NCBI RefSeq assembly: GCF_000723205.1
Contig: NZ_HG315671.1
Span: 1,213,351 to 1,277,350, forward strand
Length of the DNA stretch: 64,000 bases
Direction of reading: 5' to 3'
DNA from: Formosa agariphila KMM 3901
GTDB lineage: Bacteria; Bacteroidota; Bacteroidia; Flavobacteriales; Flavobacteriaceae
The translations under genes were made by a program, and so were the position numbers. The notes beneath the pieces were generated by a model that was not told the DNA's origin, did no database searches, and was given only the letters and a program-made list of their open reading frames with translations. Positions 56,286 through 64,000 of the stretch are shown piece after piece. The number at the start of each line of letters is the position of its first letter. Position 1 is the stretch's first letter.

Positions 56286-57029
56286 ATGTTTAGAATTACG
56301 AGAAAAACAAGCATTGGAGTGTTGCTTCTGGCAATAGGATTTTTATTTACCTCTTGCGAAGAAAAAATGGAAACTGTTAAAATTCATAACGAAGAGTTGC
56401 AAAAAGAATTGATCTTCGAGGATAATTTTGATTCTGGTTTGGAGCAATGGAACGTGGAACAAGGATCTGAAGGACGAACCGTAGAAACCAATAAAAGTAA
56501 ATTAGAAATAGATGATGTTGCTGGATGTACCGTTTGGTTAAAAGAAGCGTTTAGTGGATCTATTATGATTGAATACGATGTTAATTTAATTAAAGATGGT
56601 GGTCCTAACGACCGTGTATCCGATTTAAATTGCTTTTGGATGGCAACCGATCCAGAAAATCCATCAAACTTATTTGCAAATTCAAAGCAACGTGACGGTA
56701 AATTTTCTAACTACGATAGTTTACAACTTTACTACATGGGAGTTGGTGGAAATGATAACAAAACCACACGCTTTAGACGTTATACAGGAGACGGAGGTCG
56801 TCCGTTATTACCAGAACACGATTTAAGTGATACTAAGTTTATGTTAGAGCCAAACACACCTTATCATATAAAAATAATAGCTCATAACGGAATTATTCAA
56901 TATTACAGAAACGATCAGTTACTAGTAGATTTTAAAGATGATGCACCATATACTTCTGGTCATTTTGGATTTAGAACAGTTAAAAACCACATGACAGTCG
57001 ATAACTTTAAAGTTTATCAGTTAAAATAA
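56286..57029 (+). CDS. DUF6250-type jelly-roll lipoprotein
   Basis: 247 residues with lipobox TSC near residue 24. One concanavalin-like beta-sandwich: ELIFEDNFDSGLEQWNVEQG at the start, SIMIEYDVNLIKDGGPNDR, LNCFWMATDP, LQLYYMGVGGNDNKTTRFRR and GHFGFRTVKNHMTVDNFKVY at the end. This matches DUF6250, seen in PULs and of unsettled function (glycan binding or lyase have been suggested for similar folds). Conserved Asp/Asn/Arg in the concave-face strands could bind sugar. Co-transcribed with the Kdu genes. Confidence 0.75.
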   Translation: MFRITRKTSIGVLLLAIGFLFTSCEEKMETVKIHNEELQKELIFEDNFDSGLEQWNVEQGSEGRTVETNKSKLEIDDVAGCTVWLKEAFSGSIMIEYDVNLIKDGGPNDRVSDLNCFWMATDPENPSNLFANSKQRDGKFSNYDSLQLYYMGVGGNDNKTTRFRRYTGDGGRPLLPEHDLSDTKFMLEPNTPYHIKIIAHNGIIQYYRNDQLLVDFKDDAPYTSGHFGFRTVKNHMTVDNFKVYQLK

Positions 57030-57082
57030 AAAATATTCAATTGCTACCATTAAGAAAGATATAATAATTTAAACAAAACGAT

Positions 57083-57925
57083 ATGAATACGAATTTCGAA
57101 ACGCGTTATGCGTCAAGTCCACAAACTGTTAAAAAATACGATACACAAGAATTAAGAGACGAGTTTCTAATTGATAATTTAATGCAAGAAGGACAAGTTA
57201 ATTTAACCTATACACATTACGACCGTTATATTGCGGGTTCGGCTGTACCCACATCTAGTGGTTTAACCTTAGAAACTATAGATCCATTAAAAGCGGATTA
57301 TTTCTTAGAGCGTAGAGAATTAGGAATTATTAATGTTGGGGGAAACGGAACTGTAACTGTAGATGGTACAACGTATAATATGGGATTAAAAGATGCTTTA
57401 TATGTTGGTATGGGTGTAAAGGATGTAGTGTTTGCAAGCGACGATGCTAGCAATCCAGCAAAATTCTATTTAAACTCGGCACCAGCACACACCAACTTTC
57501 CAACTAAAAAAGTAAGTAAATCTGAAGCTAATAAAATAGAATTAGGGTCTTTAGAAACTGCCAATCACCGTACGGTAAACCAAATGATTATTGGAGGCAT
57601 TGTAACAACTTGCCAATTACAAATGGGAATGACAGAATTAAAAACAGGAAGTGTTTGGAATACCATGCCGGCTCACGTTCACGATCGTAGAATGGAAGTG
57701 TATTATTACTTAGATATTCCTCAGGATCAGGCCGTGTGTCATTTTATGGGTGAACCTACAGAAACACGTCATATTTGGATGCAAAACGATCAAGCTGTAA
57801 TTTCTCCACCATGGTCTATTCATTCAGGTTCAGGAACTTCAAACTACACATTTATTTGGGGAATGGCAGGAGAGAATTTAGATTACAACGATATGGATGT
57901 TGCAAAAATAACTGAGTTAAGATAA
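57083..57925 (+). CDS. kduI: 5-dehydro-4-deoxy-D-glucuronate isomerase
   Basis: 280 residues, no signal peptide, so cytoplasmic. KduI features: RYASSPQTVKKYDTQELRDE at the start, the cupin metal site PAHVHDRRMEVYYYLD with two His and Glu, VCHFMGEPTETRHIWM, and the C-terminal PWSIHSGSGTSNYTFIWGMA with the further His. Converts 5-keto-4-deoxyuronate, formed spontaneously from unsaturated uronate, into 3-deoxy-D-glycero-2,5-hexodiulosonate. Shows that lyase products with uronic acid are the end product of this locus. KduD follows 16 nt downstream. Confidence 0.96.
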   Translation: MNTNFETRYASSPQTVKKYDTQELRDEFLIDNLMQEGQVNLTYTHYDRYIAGSAVPTSSGLTLETIDPLKADYFLERRELGIINVGGNGTVTVDGTTYNMGLKDALYVGMGVKDVVFASDDASNPAKFYLNSAPAHTNFPTKKVSKSEANKIELGSLETANHRTVNQMIIGGIVTTCQLQMGMTELKTGSVWNTMPAHVHDRRMEVYYYLDIPQDQAVCHFMGEPTETRHIWMQNDQAVISPPWSIHSGSGTSNYTFIWGMAGENLDYNDMDVAKITELR

Positions 57926-57941
57926 AATTAAACATAACAAA

Positions 57942-58733
57942 ATGTCAACAAATTTATTCGATTTAACAGGAAAAACAGCATTAATTACTGGAGCTGTTCA
58001 CGGATTGGGGATGGCTATGGCTAAAGGTTTAGCGAATGCTGGAGCTACAATTGTAGTAAACGATTTATCTCAAGCAGCGATAGATAATGCCCTAAAGGAA
58101 TATAAAGCAGACGGAATTGATGCACATGGTTATGTGTTTAATGTTACAGACGAAGCTCAGGTTATTGCGGGTATAAAACAAATAGAAGAAGAAGTTGCAC
58201 CTATTGATATTTTAATTAATAACGCAGGGATTATTAAAAGAATCCCAATGATTGATATGTCGGTTGAAGATTTTTCAGCTGTAATTAATGTCGATTTAAT
58301 TTCTCCGTTCATCGTATCTAAAGCGGTTGTTAAAGGTATGATAGAAAGAGGGGGAGGAAAAATTATTAATATTTGCTCAATGATGAGTGAATTAGGACGT
58401 GATTCAGTAAGTGCATACGCAGCTGCAAAAGGTGGTTTAAAAATGTTAACTAAAAACATGGCTACCGAATGGGCGAAGTTTAATATTCAAACCAATGGAA
58501 TTGGACCAGGTTATTTTGCAACATCGCAAACAGCACCAATTCGTGTAGATGGTCATCCGTTTAACGACTTCATTATTAGCAGAACTCCTGCTGCAAGATG
58601 GGGAGATCCAGAAGATTTACAAGGTGCGGCGGTGTTTTTGTCATCAAAAGCTAGTAACTTTGTAAATGGTCATGTAGTATATGTCGATGGTGGTATTTTA
58701 GCCACAATAGGAAAACCTTCAAACGAAGATTAA
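57942..58733 (+). CDS. kduD: 2-dehydro-3-deoxy-D-gluconate 5-dehydrogenase (SDR)
   Basis: 263 residues. Classical short-chain dehydrogenase: TGAVHGLGMAMAKGLANAGA (cofactor glycine motif), NNAGIIKR, Ser in ICSMMSELGRD, catalytic YAAAKGG (Y-x-x-x-K), and PAARWGDPEDLQGAAVFLSS with FVNGHVVYVDGG. Reduces 3-deoxy-2,5-hexodiulosonate to 2-keto-3-deoxygluconate with NAD(P)H. KDG kinase and aldolase are not in the window. One nt separates its stop from the next start. Confidence 0.95.
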   Translation: MSTNLFDLTGKTALITGAVHGLGMAMAKGLANAGATIVVNDLSQAAIDNALKEYKADGIDAHGYVFNVTDEAQVIAGIKQIEEEVAPIDILINNAGIIKRIPMIDMSVEDFSAVINVDLISPFIVSKAVVKGMIERGGGKIINICSMMSELGRDSVSAYAAAKGGLKMLTKNMATEWAKFNIQTNGIGPGYFATSQTAPIRVDGHPFNDFIISRTPAARWGDPEDLQGAAVFLSSKASNFVNGHVVYVDGGILATIGKPSNED

Positions 58734-58734
58734 T

Positions 58735-59925
58735 ATGAAAAATGGTTTATTACTTTCTTGTGTTGTTGCAGCTTCATTATTTGTGAGTTGTGGTTCTAAA
58801 GAAAAAGAAAGTACGTTAATTACAGTAAAAAATAATTTAGAATTACCTCGTAGTTTTGAAACAATTGAAATCTCTAGAGCAGATGTAACATTAAAAGAAG
58901 GTGAACGTTTTGAAGATTTTAGTGTTCAGGATGTCGCAACAAAATCGATGTTAACATCTCAGTTTGTAGATGAAGATCAAGATGGTACTGCAGATGTGTT
59001 ATTATTTCAACCAGAATTAGCCCCAAATTCAGAAAAACAATTCGAATTGGTTATAATAGACGTTACAATCAAGCACGATTCTGTGGTTCACTGTTACTCT
59101 AGGTTTGTGCCAGAACGTACAGACGATTATACATGGGAAAACGATAAAGTAGCGTTTAGAACTTATGGACCAGTAGCTCAAAAAATGATTGAAGATTCTA
59201 TTCCTGGCGGAACATTATCTAGTGGAATTGATGCTTGGTTAAAAAAAGTAGACTATCCTATTATTGATAAATGGTATGCTAAGAATGCTAAAAACCCAGG
59301 TGCATATCATATTGATCATGGAGAAGGCTTAGATAATTTTCACGTAGGGTCTAGTCGTGGTGTAGGAGGGTCTGCTGTAAAAGTAGATACGTCTTACTAT
59401 ATTTCTAAAAACTTTACAGATTACAAAACCATTACCAATGGCCCTATAAGAACGAGTTTTGTTTTAGATTATGCAGATTGGGATGCAAATGGAAACACGA
59501 TTTCTGAAGAAAAGCACATTTCTTTAGATTATGGAAATAATTTTTCAAGATTTGAAATTCATGTTGAAGGTACAGATGTATTATCTATAGGCTTAACGTT
59601 ACACGACAATTTAGGAACTATTACTGAAAACGTAGATGAAGGTTGGATTTCGTATTGGGAATCTGAATACTTTGATTCGGAATTAGGGACAGCCGTTGTT
59701 GCAGCTAAGTCAGATATGATTTCTTCAGATTATTATGTTACTAACATGAAAGATCGTAGTAATCTGTACACACAGCTTAAAGTGAATGATAATAAAGTGG
59801 TATATTACGCCGGATTTGCATGGAAAGAATCTAAGCAATATCCAACGAAAGCCTCTTGGGAAAAGCATATTCAGGAATTTGCGGAGAAAATTAACTCTCC
59901 TTTAGAAGTTTCTTTTAATAAATAA
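58735..59925 (+). CDS. DUF4861 family lipoprotein
   Basis: 396 residues with lipobox VSC at about residue 19. DUF4861 features: ITVKNNLELPRSFETIEISR, the DEDQDGTADVLLFQPEL segment, AYHIDHGEGLDNFHVGSSRG with His/Asp/Glu clustered, TNGPIRTSFVLDYADWD and VYYAGFAWKES. Members occur in PULs that process unsaturated uronates and pectin- or alginate-like glycans; activity is not established to my knowledge. The one-base gap from KduD indicates coupled translation and a linked function, although this protein is exported and KduD is cytoplasmic. Confidence 0.85.
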   Translation: MKNGLLLSCVVAASLFVSCGSKEKESTLITVKNNLELPRSFETIEISRADVTLKEGERFEDFSVQDVATKSMLTSQFVDEDQDGTADVLLFQPELAPNSEKQFELVIIDVTIKHDSVVHCYSRFVPERTDDYTWENDKVAFRTYGPVAQKMIEDSIPGGTLSSGIDAWLKKVDYPIIDKWYAKNAKNPGAYHIDHGEGLDNFHVGSSRGVGGSAVKVDTSYYISKNFTDYKTITNGPIRTSFVLDYADWDANGNTISEEKHISLDYGNNFSRFEIHVEGTDVLSIGLTLHDNLGTITENVDEGWISYWESEYFDSELGTAVVAAKSDMISSDYYVTNMKDRSNLYTQLKVNDNKVVYYAGFAWKESKQYPTKASWEKHIQEFAEKINSPLEVSFNK

Positions 59926-59940
59926 GAATTTAACTCATTT

Positions 59941-59975
59941 CAAAAGGTTTCAAAATTAAATTTTGAAACCTTTTG
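59941..59975 (+). terminator. Terminator-type hairpin between DUF4861 and manA
   Basis: Perfect 15-bp stem caaaaggtttcaaaa / ttttgaaaccttttg with a five-base loop. The U-run is part of the stem, so efficiency is uncertain; manA begins 20 nt after it. Confidence 0.65.
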
Positions 59976-59994
59976 TATGTAATAAAATAATAAA

Positions 59995-60966
59995 ATGTCA
60001 CTATATCCATTAAAATTCACGCCTCTATATAAATATAGAATTTGGGGAGGAGAAAAGTTAAAAACCGTTTTACATAAGGAGTATCAAGAAGACAGTATTG
60101 GAGAATCTTGGGAGATTTCGGATGTTAAAGGCGATGAAACTCAGGTAAGCGAAGGGAGTCTTGCAGGAAAAACACTTAGCGCGTTAATAGAAGAATTTAA
60201 AGAAGCCATTGTTGGTAAGAAGGTGTATGAATTATTCGGAACAGAATTTCCGTTATTAATTAAATTTATTGATGCCAAAACACCACTTTCTATACAAGTA
60301 CACCCTAGTAATGAAATTGCTAAGGAACGACATAATTCGTTTGGTAAAAACGAAATGTGGTATGTTATGGAAGCCGAAAAAGATGCAGAACTAATTGTTG
60401 GGTTTAATCAGCGAGTCGATAAAAAATCTTACGTAGAAGCTCTAGAGTCTGGAAAGATTTTAGATGTGTTAAATAACGATACTGTAGCTCCTGGCGATAC
60501 GTATTATATTCCAACAGGACGTATTCATGCCATTGGTGCAGGTGTGCTTTTAGCAGAAATTCAGCAGACTTCAGATATTACTTACCGTATTTATGATTAC
60601 GAACGTGTAGATGCTACAACTGGTAAAACAAGAGAATTACATACAGAACAGGCTGTAGATGTTATAGATTATAGTGTAAGCGATACGTATAAAACTGCGT
60701 ATACAAAACCTGAAAACGGAACAAATACACTAGTACATTCACCATATTTTAAAACAAATATTATGAATGTTAAGGGAGAAATGGAAAAAGATTATTCAGA
60801 ATTAGATTCGTTTGTAATTTATATTTGTGCTGAAGGAAGTTTAGAGTTGGTTTTTAATAATACAACATATAAAATCTCTAAAGGAGAAACTGTTTTTCTA
60901 CCAGCATCGATAGACGCGGTTTCTTTAAAATCTGAAAATGCAGATGTTTTAGAGGTTTACTATTAA
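59995..60966 (+). CDS. manA: Class I mannose-6-phosphate isomerase
   Basis: 323 residues, cytoplasmic. Type I phosphomannose isomerase of the short Bacillus-like form: LYKYRIWGGEKLK, LIKFIDAKTPLSIQVHP with metal Gln/His, KNEMWYVMEAEKDA, and IPTGRIHAIGAGVLLAEIQQ with His and Glu. Interconverts mannose-6-P and fructose-6-P. Its place at the end of the PUL suggests mannose among the released sugars, but it could also serve general cell-surface sugar supply. It has no regulon operator of its own and lies behind the 59941 hairpin. Confidence 0.93.
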   Translation: MSLYPLKFTPLYKYRIWGGEKLKTVLHKEYQEDSIGESWEISDVKGDETQVSEGSLAGKTLSALIEEFKEAIVGKKVYELFGTEFPLLIKFIDAKTPLSIQVHPSNEIAKERHNSFGKNEMWYVMEAEKDAELIVGFNQRVDKKSYVEALESGKILDVLNNDTVAPGDTYYIPTGRIHAIGAGVLLAEIQQTSDITYRIYDYERVDATTGKTRELHTEQAVDVIDYSVSDTYKTAYTKPENGTNTLVHSPYFKTNIMNVKGEMEKDYSELDSFVIYICAEGSLELVFNNTTYKISKGETVFLPASIDAVSLKSENADVLEVYY

Positions 60967-61027
60967 TCCTATTAAATTTTAAAGTTTATTAGTTAAGTTG
61001 GTTGTGTTAATCACAACCTAAAGGAAA

Positions 61028-61035
61028 AAAAATAG
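61028..61035. repeat. Target-site duplication, left copy
   Basis: aaaaatag directly before the IS; the same 8 bases follow it at 62377-62384. IS256-family elements make 8-9 bp duplications. Confidence 0.85.
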
Positions 61036-61064
61036 GGCAGTATCTCATAAACTGTGTAAGTTTT

Positions 61065-61104
61065 AAAATCTCAGGTTAAATATTAATCTGAGATTTTTTT
61101 TATT
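61065..61104 (+). terminator. Terminator inside the IS left end
   Basis: Stem aaaatctcag (61065-61074) / ctgagatttt (61088-61097) followed by T. It lies upstream of the transposase and would block read-through from host genes such as manA, a common way of keeping transposase expression low. Confidence 0.75.
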
Positions 61105-61130
61105 CATTAATTTTAACTTTTTACACACTT

Positions 61131-62327
61131 ATGAAACCAGAAGATTTATTAAACGAAGACTTTTTAAAACAATTCAAGAATGCACCAGAGCTAACATCCT
61201 TTTTAGAACAGTTGCACAAACGTGGTATTGAGAAGTTACTAGAAGGGGAACTAGATGCCCATTTAGACTACGATAAGCACAAAAAAAGTAAAGCAGCCAA
61301 CCTTCGAAATGGTTACACTAAAAAGAAATTAAAATCCGTTTTAGGAGAAACAGAGATTCAAGTTCCTCGAGACCGTGATAGTTCTTTTAATCCTTTAATT
61401 GTAAAGAAAAGAGAAAGTACAACAGAAGGCATCGAAAATATTATTATATCGCTTTATGCCAAAGGCATGAGTAACAGTGATATTGAAGAACAAATACGTG
61501 AGCTGTACGATTTTAATATTTCTACATCCACTATTTCAAGGATTACAGATAAGATTACAGAAGATGTTATTGCTTGGCGGAACAGGCCTTTGGAGGCCAC
61601 TTACCTAATTGTTTGGATGGATGGCATCGTATTTAAAGTTAGGGAAAACTCTAAAGTCATAAACAAGACTATTTATATTGCAGTAGGCCTGAGAACAGAT
61701 GGCAAAAAGGAAGTCCTAGGATTATGGTTAGGTAAAAATGAATCTTCAGCCTTTTGGATGAGTGTTTTAACCGATATTAAAGCTCGAGGAACTCAAGATA
61801 TACTTATCACAGCTACCGATAATTTAAATGGATTTACGGATACTATTAAAACTATTTTTCCGAAATCAACGACTCAAATTTGTGTTGTGCATCAAATAAG
61901 AAATTCGTGTCGTTACGTGGTCTGGAAGGACAAAAAGGAATTTACTCGTGACATGAAGCAAATCTATACTGCTCCTACAAAAGAAGCTGCCAAAGCTGCT
62001 TTAAATGACTTCAAAACTAAATGGGATTCTAAATATTCTTACGCCATTAAAAGTTGGGAAAATAATTGGGATGAGCTTACAGTATTCTTTGATTTTCCTA
62101 TTGAAATAAGAACCATAATCTACACCACAAATCTTATAGAAAACCTAAATGGAAAGATACGGAAATACACAAAAAACAAACTCTCGTTTCCAACCGATGA
62201 AGAAGTTATGAAATCCGTGTTTTTAGCTTTGAGAGAAAGCACTAAAAAATGGACCATGCCAATCAGAAATTGGGGAGTGATACTAAATCAATTTTTAGCT
62301 ATATTTGAAAACAGGATTAAGTTATAA
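61131..62327 (+). CDS. IS256-family (Mutator-type) transposase
   Basis: 398 residues. Features: N-terminal [15 protein letters not shown] and [17 protein letters not shown] with [11 protein letters not shown] (typical of IS256), DDE residues in [11 protein letters not shown] (first Asp), TATDNLNGF (second Asp) and [12 protein letters not shown] (Glu), plus the [13 protein letters not shown] signature between them. Full length for the family with no frameshift. Catalyses transposition through a circular intermediate. Confidence 0.96.
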   Translation: MKPEDLLNEDFLKQFKNAPELTSFLEQLHKRGIEKLLEGELDAHLDYDKHKKSKAANLRNGYTKKKLKSVLGETEIQVPRDRDSSFNPLIVKKRESTTEGIENIIISLYAKGMSNSDIEEQIRELYDFNISTSTISRITDKITEDVIAWRNRPLEATYLIVWMDGIVFKVRENSKVINKTIYIAVGLRTDGKKEVLGLWLGKNESSAFWMSVLTDIKARGTQDILITATDNLNGFTDTIKTIFPKSTTQICVVHQIRNSCRYVVWKDKKEFTRDMKQIYTAPTKEAAKAALNDFKTKWDSKYSYAIKSWENNWDELTVFFDFPIEIRTIIYTTNLIENLNGKIRKYTKNKLSFPTDEEVMKSVFLALRESTKKWTMPIRNWGVILNQFLAIFENRIKL

Positions 62328-62376
62328 ATAACCTAACCCTGAAATTTTGAACTTACACACTTTTTATGATAGTGTC

Positions 62377-62410
62377 AAAAATAGCGAGACTTATCTCGCT
62401 ATTTTTTTTT
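62377..62410. terminator. Bidirectional terminator between manA and the DUF2147 gene
   Basis: Stem aaaaatagcgaga / tctcgctattttt with CTTA loop and T-run on both strands. Its first eight bases are the right copy of the IS target duplication, so the element inserted at the edge of this hairpin and the duplication restored it. Confidence 0.9.
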
Positions 62411-62430
62411 GAGCTTAAATTAAAAAAGAT

Positions 62431-62850
62431 TTACTGCTTTCTAATCCAGTATTGTGTTCTTCCTAGAAGTGCAACACCCATATAGCCTCTTACTTTAAGT
62501 TTGTTGTCGTCTACTAATTTTAAATAACAGCTGTATACGTCGCCAGATTCTGGATCTAGGATTGTACCGTCGTTATATTCTTTACCATCTTTTTTTATAC
62601 CTTCAATAATTACCAATCCAATAATTGGTTTGTTTTTTTTATCTCCTTCGCATTTTTCACAAACCGAATTTTCTTCACCAATATATTTCTTAATTATTTT
62701 GGCGGTATAGATATCATTGGTTTTTTCAATTTCAATAAGAGCTTTCTTTTCATTGGTTTTGTCGTCGTAGGTTTCCCATTGTCCAATAATACTTTGTCCT
62801 TTTACTGTAAAACTTAAGGTTACTAATAGAAGTAGAAATAGTTGTTTCAT
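62431..62850 (-). CDS. DUF2147 family secreted protein
   Basis: 139 residues, signal peptide to about residue 18 (TVKGQ). DUF2147 (PF09917) pattern: IIGQWETYDDKTNEKKALIE at the start, a CEKC pair in the middle, DGTILDPESGDVYSCYLKL and GYMGVALLGRTQYWIR at the end. A lipocalin-like exported protein of unknown function, common in Bacteroidota. Not evidently linked to the PUL. Confidence 0.88.
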   Translation of the reverse strand: MKQLFLLLLVTLSFTVKGQSIIGQWETYDDKTNEKKALIEIEKTNDIYTAKIIKKYIGEENSVCEKCEGDKKNKPIIGLVIIEGIKKDGKEYNDGTILDPESGDVYSCYLKLVDDNKLKVRGYMGVALLGRTQYWIRKQ

Positions 62851-63052
62851 AATTTTGTTTGTTTTAATCTTTTAATTTTAGGTTAAACTTTAATTCAAGT
62901 ATTACATGTGGTTAAATCATGTAAAGATGTTTTAAAAGTATTTACTTGTTTAGTGATTGAAAAGATAGCTTATTTTTTGCAATTGAATGAAATATAATAG
63001 GACTGTAATGTTTGTTTAGCTGAAAATTTCAAATCAATTGATTAAATTCACA
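62851..63052. other. Intergenic, nothing recognised
   Basis: AT-rich gap between two minus-strand genes; likely holds the DUF2147 promoter. Confidence 0.4.
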
Positions 63053-64000
63053 TTAGTAAATCCATTGGATTCGGAATTGCACATTATTTGTTATTCCCGT
63101 AAGTCCGTCTCTTTCTAAATTACTAATACCGTAAACCACCCCCGCTTTCCAATATTGGGTTGCCCACCAGTTTAAACCTAGATCGTATCGGTTATTTATG
63201 CCTCCATGAATTTGTTTTGTTTCAAGGTCGGTGCGTCCCACACGCGTAAATATTTCCCATGCACCGTATTTTCCTGTAGGTTTTATACGTCTCGCGTAAG
63301 CGGCTCTTTGGTCGTATGGTCTTTGTTCTCCACTTAATACATAACTTCCAGTAACATAATATCCGTTAAATTGTTCGGTTCCAAAATCTTTGGTATCTGT
63401 CCAGTTGTGAACATATTCCATTAAAACAGAAAAGTTATCTAAACTCCATAACTGCTCTATGTTTACGTTTAATTGATTAGACGCATCCATAGCTCCAGTG
63501 TCTACATAATTAGAAGTTATATTAGATTCGTTTTTACCTTTTAGCTGAATAATATCGTCGACAGCATCTACATAACGTACACCAATTCCCATGTGCATAA
63601 ACTGTTTCCCATCATTCTCCCATTTAGGAAGTCCGGTAACTCGAGCTGTAAAAGTGTTGTTAGATTTAGAAAAACTTTTATCACTAGCAAACCAATCTTT
63701 ATAAAAACCAGCAGAAGCTGTTAAACGATTGTTTAAGAAAAAGTGATGATATATAACACCGATGTTTCTACTGTTAAAAAAAGGACTTAGTAATCTTTCA
63801 AAGTGCGGTAAGTTGGCAGCATCCCCAACCATTTCGTAAACAAAGGTTTCTTTAATTTTCCCAAATGTAATATCGCTATTTTCAGACAGGGGCGCAACAA
63901 TTTTAAAATCGGTAATTCCAAAATTTGGATCATCGTCGCCTCGATCAAATCCTTTATATTCTACACTTATTAAATAATGCCATGGTGTTTTAAAATTTAT
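63053..64000 (-). CDS. Phosphate-selective porin O/P family protein, C-terminal part
   Basis: The frame stays open from 63832 to the window edge, so the ATG there is internal and the 5' end is missing. 315 residues are visible. Near the edge, ITFGKIKETFVYEMVGD and LPHFERLLSPFFNSRN correspond to the Porin_O_P region where the barrel wall narrows; amphipathic strands continue to the C-terminal QWIY, aromatic as in outer-membrane barrels. It likely takes up anions such as phosphate or polyphosphate. Independent of the PUL. Confidence 0.85.
   Translation of the reverse strand: MNFKTPWHYLISVEYKGFDRGDDDPNFGITDFKIVAPLSENSDITFGKIKETFVYEMVGDAANLPHFERLLSPFFNSRNIGVIYHHFFLNNRLTASAGFYKDWFASDKSFSKSNNTFTARVTGLPKWENDGKQFMHMGIGVRYVDAVDDIIQLKGKNESNITSNYVDTGAMDASNQLNVNIEQLWSLDNFSVLMEYVHNWTDTKDFGTEQFNGYYVTGSYVLSGEQRPYDQRAAYARRIKPTGKYGAWEIFTRVGRTDLETKQIHGGINNRYDLGLNWWATQYWKAGVVYGISNLERDGLTGITNNVQFRIQWIY

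Larger units (their letters stand above)
61036..62376 (+). mobile_element. IS256-family insertion sequence, intact
   Basis: 1341 bp with 27-bp imperfect terminal inverted repeats: the left end 61036-61062 and the reverse complement of the right end 62350-62376 match at 21 of 27 positions and share the core tgtgtaagtt. The similarity extends about 15 bases further inward. Perfect 8-bp target duplications flank it and the single transposase gene is uninterrupted, so the insertion looks recent and probably still functional. Confidence 0.92.

Noticed and set aside
58157-58459. 100-codon minus-strand frame
   Set aside because: Shadow of kduD, which has all SDR motifs.
1-60966. Assignment of the locus to ulvan, alginate or fucoidan degradation
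   Set aside because: Diagnostic families (GH78 and known ulvan lyases; PL7/PL17 pair; GH107/GH168) were not recognised; only the uronate and fucose elements are supported.
61000-61018. Hairpin ggttgtg/cacaacc as manA terminator
   Set aside because: No T-run follows; it is followed by an A-tract. The functional terminator is more likely the one now right of the IS.
1-64000. CRISPR array, tRNA, rRNA, prophage or secretion-system cluster
   Set aside because: No regularly spaced repeats, no tRNA-like cloverleaf and no phage or secretion-machinery genes were seen.

Overview
The window is an AT-rich stretch from a marine-type Flavobacteriia (Bacteroidota). The evidence is two SusC/SusD pairs, lipoprotein and Sec signals of Bacteroidota type, type IX secretion C-terminal domains on two large proteins, TAnnTTTG-type -7 promoter boxes and almost no Shine-Dalgarno sequences. 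It lacks tRNA, rRNA and CRISPR arrays as far as can be read.

Almost all of it (1 to about 60.0 kb) is one very large polysaccharide utilization locus (PUL), all on the + strand except one small stress-type gene. Order: the tail of a GH88 unsaturated uronyl hydrolase (1-189); susC1/susD1 (936-5962); susC2/susD2 (7084-12270); a ten-gene operon with a GH43-like hydrolase, sugar porter, esterases, two sulfatases, GH97, a heparinase II/III-like lyase, a beta-helix lipoprotein with a PDZ domain and a GH29 fucosidase (12818-28721); an SGNH esterase (28897-29847); a GH3/DUF1080/SGNH operon (30177-34396); an operon with two heparinase-like lyases, GH172, an unclassified TIM-barrel protein and a third sulfatase (34737-43960); two secreted T9SS cargo proteins (44442-50417); and an operon with an acetylesterase, GH30, GH39, DUF6250, KduI, KduD and DUF4861 (51536-59925), followed by manA. 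An intact IS256-family element with target-site duplication (61036-62376) and two minus-strand housekeeping-type genes (DUF2147, a Porin O/P) close the window.

Read together, the genes describe depolymerisation of a sulfated, acylated, uronic-acid-containing glycan carrying fucose and other neutral sugars. T9SS-secreted and outer-membrane proteins bind and cut it, SusCD pairs import oligomers, periplasmic lyases, sulfatases, esterases and exo-glycosidases strip them, GH88 releases the unsaturated uronate, and KduI/KduD convert it to 2-keto-3-deoxygluconate. A fucose-bearing sulfated glucuronan or glucuronomannan from algae is a reasonable guess for the substrate, but it is inference.

The most striking non-coding result is a shared promoter architecture found at seven operon starts: two 9-bp direct half-sites (consensus BATRATTTA) exactly 21 bp apart, followed after exactly 23 bp by a -7 box of TAnnTTTG type. 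It marks the locus as one regulon driven by an activator that is not encoded in the window. Both susC genes also share a 26-codon leader ORF with preserved frame and length.
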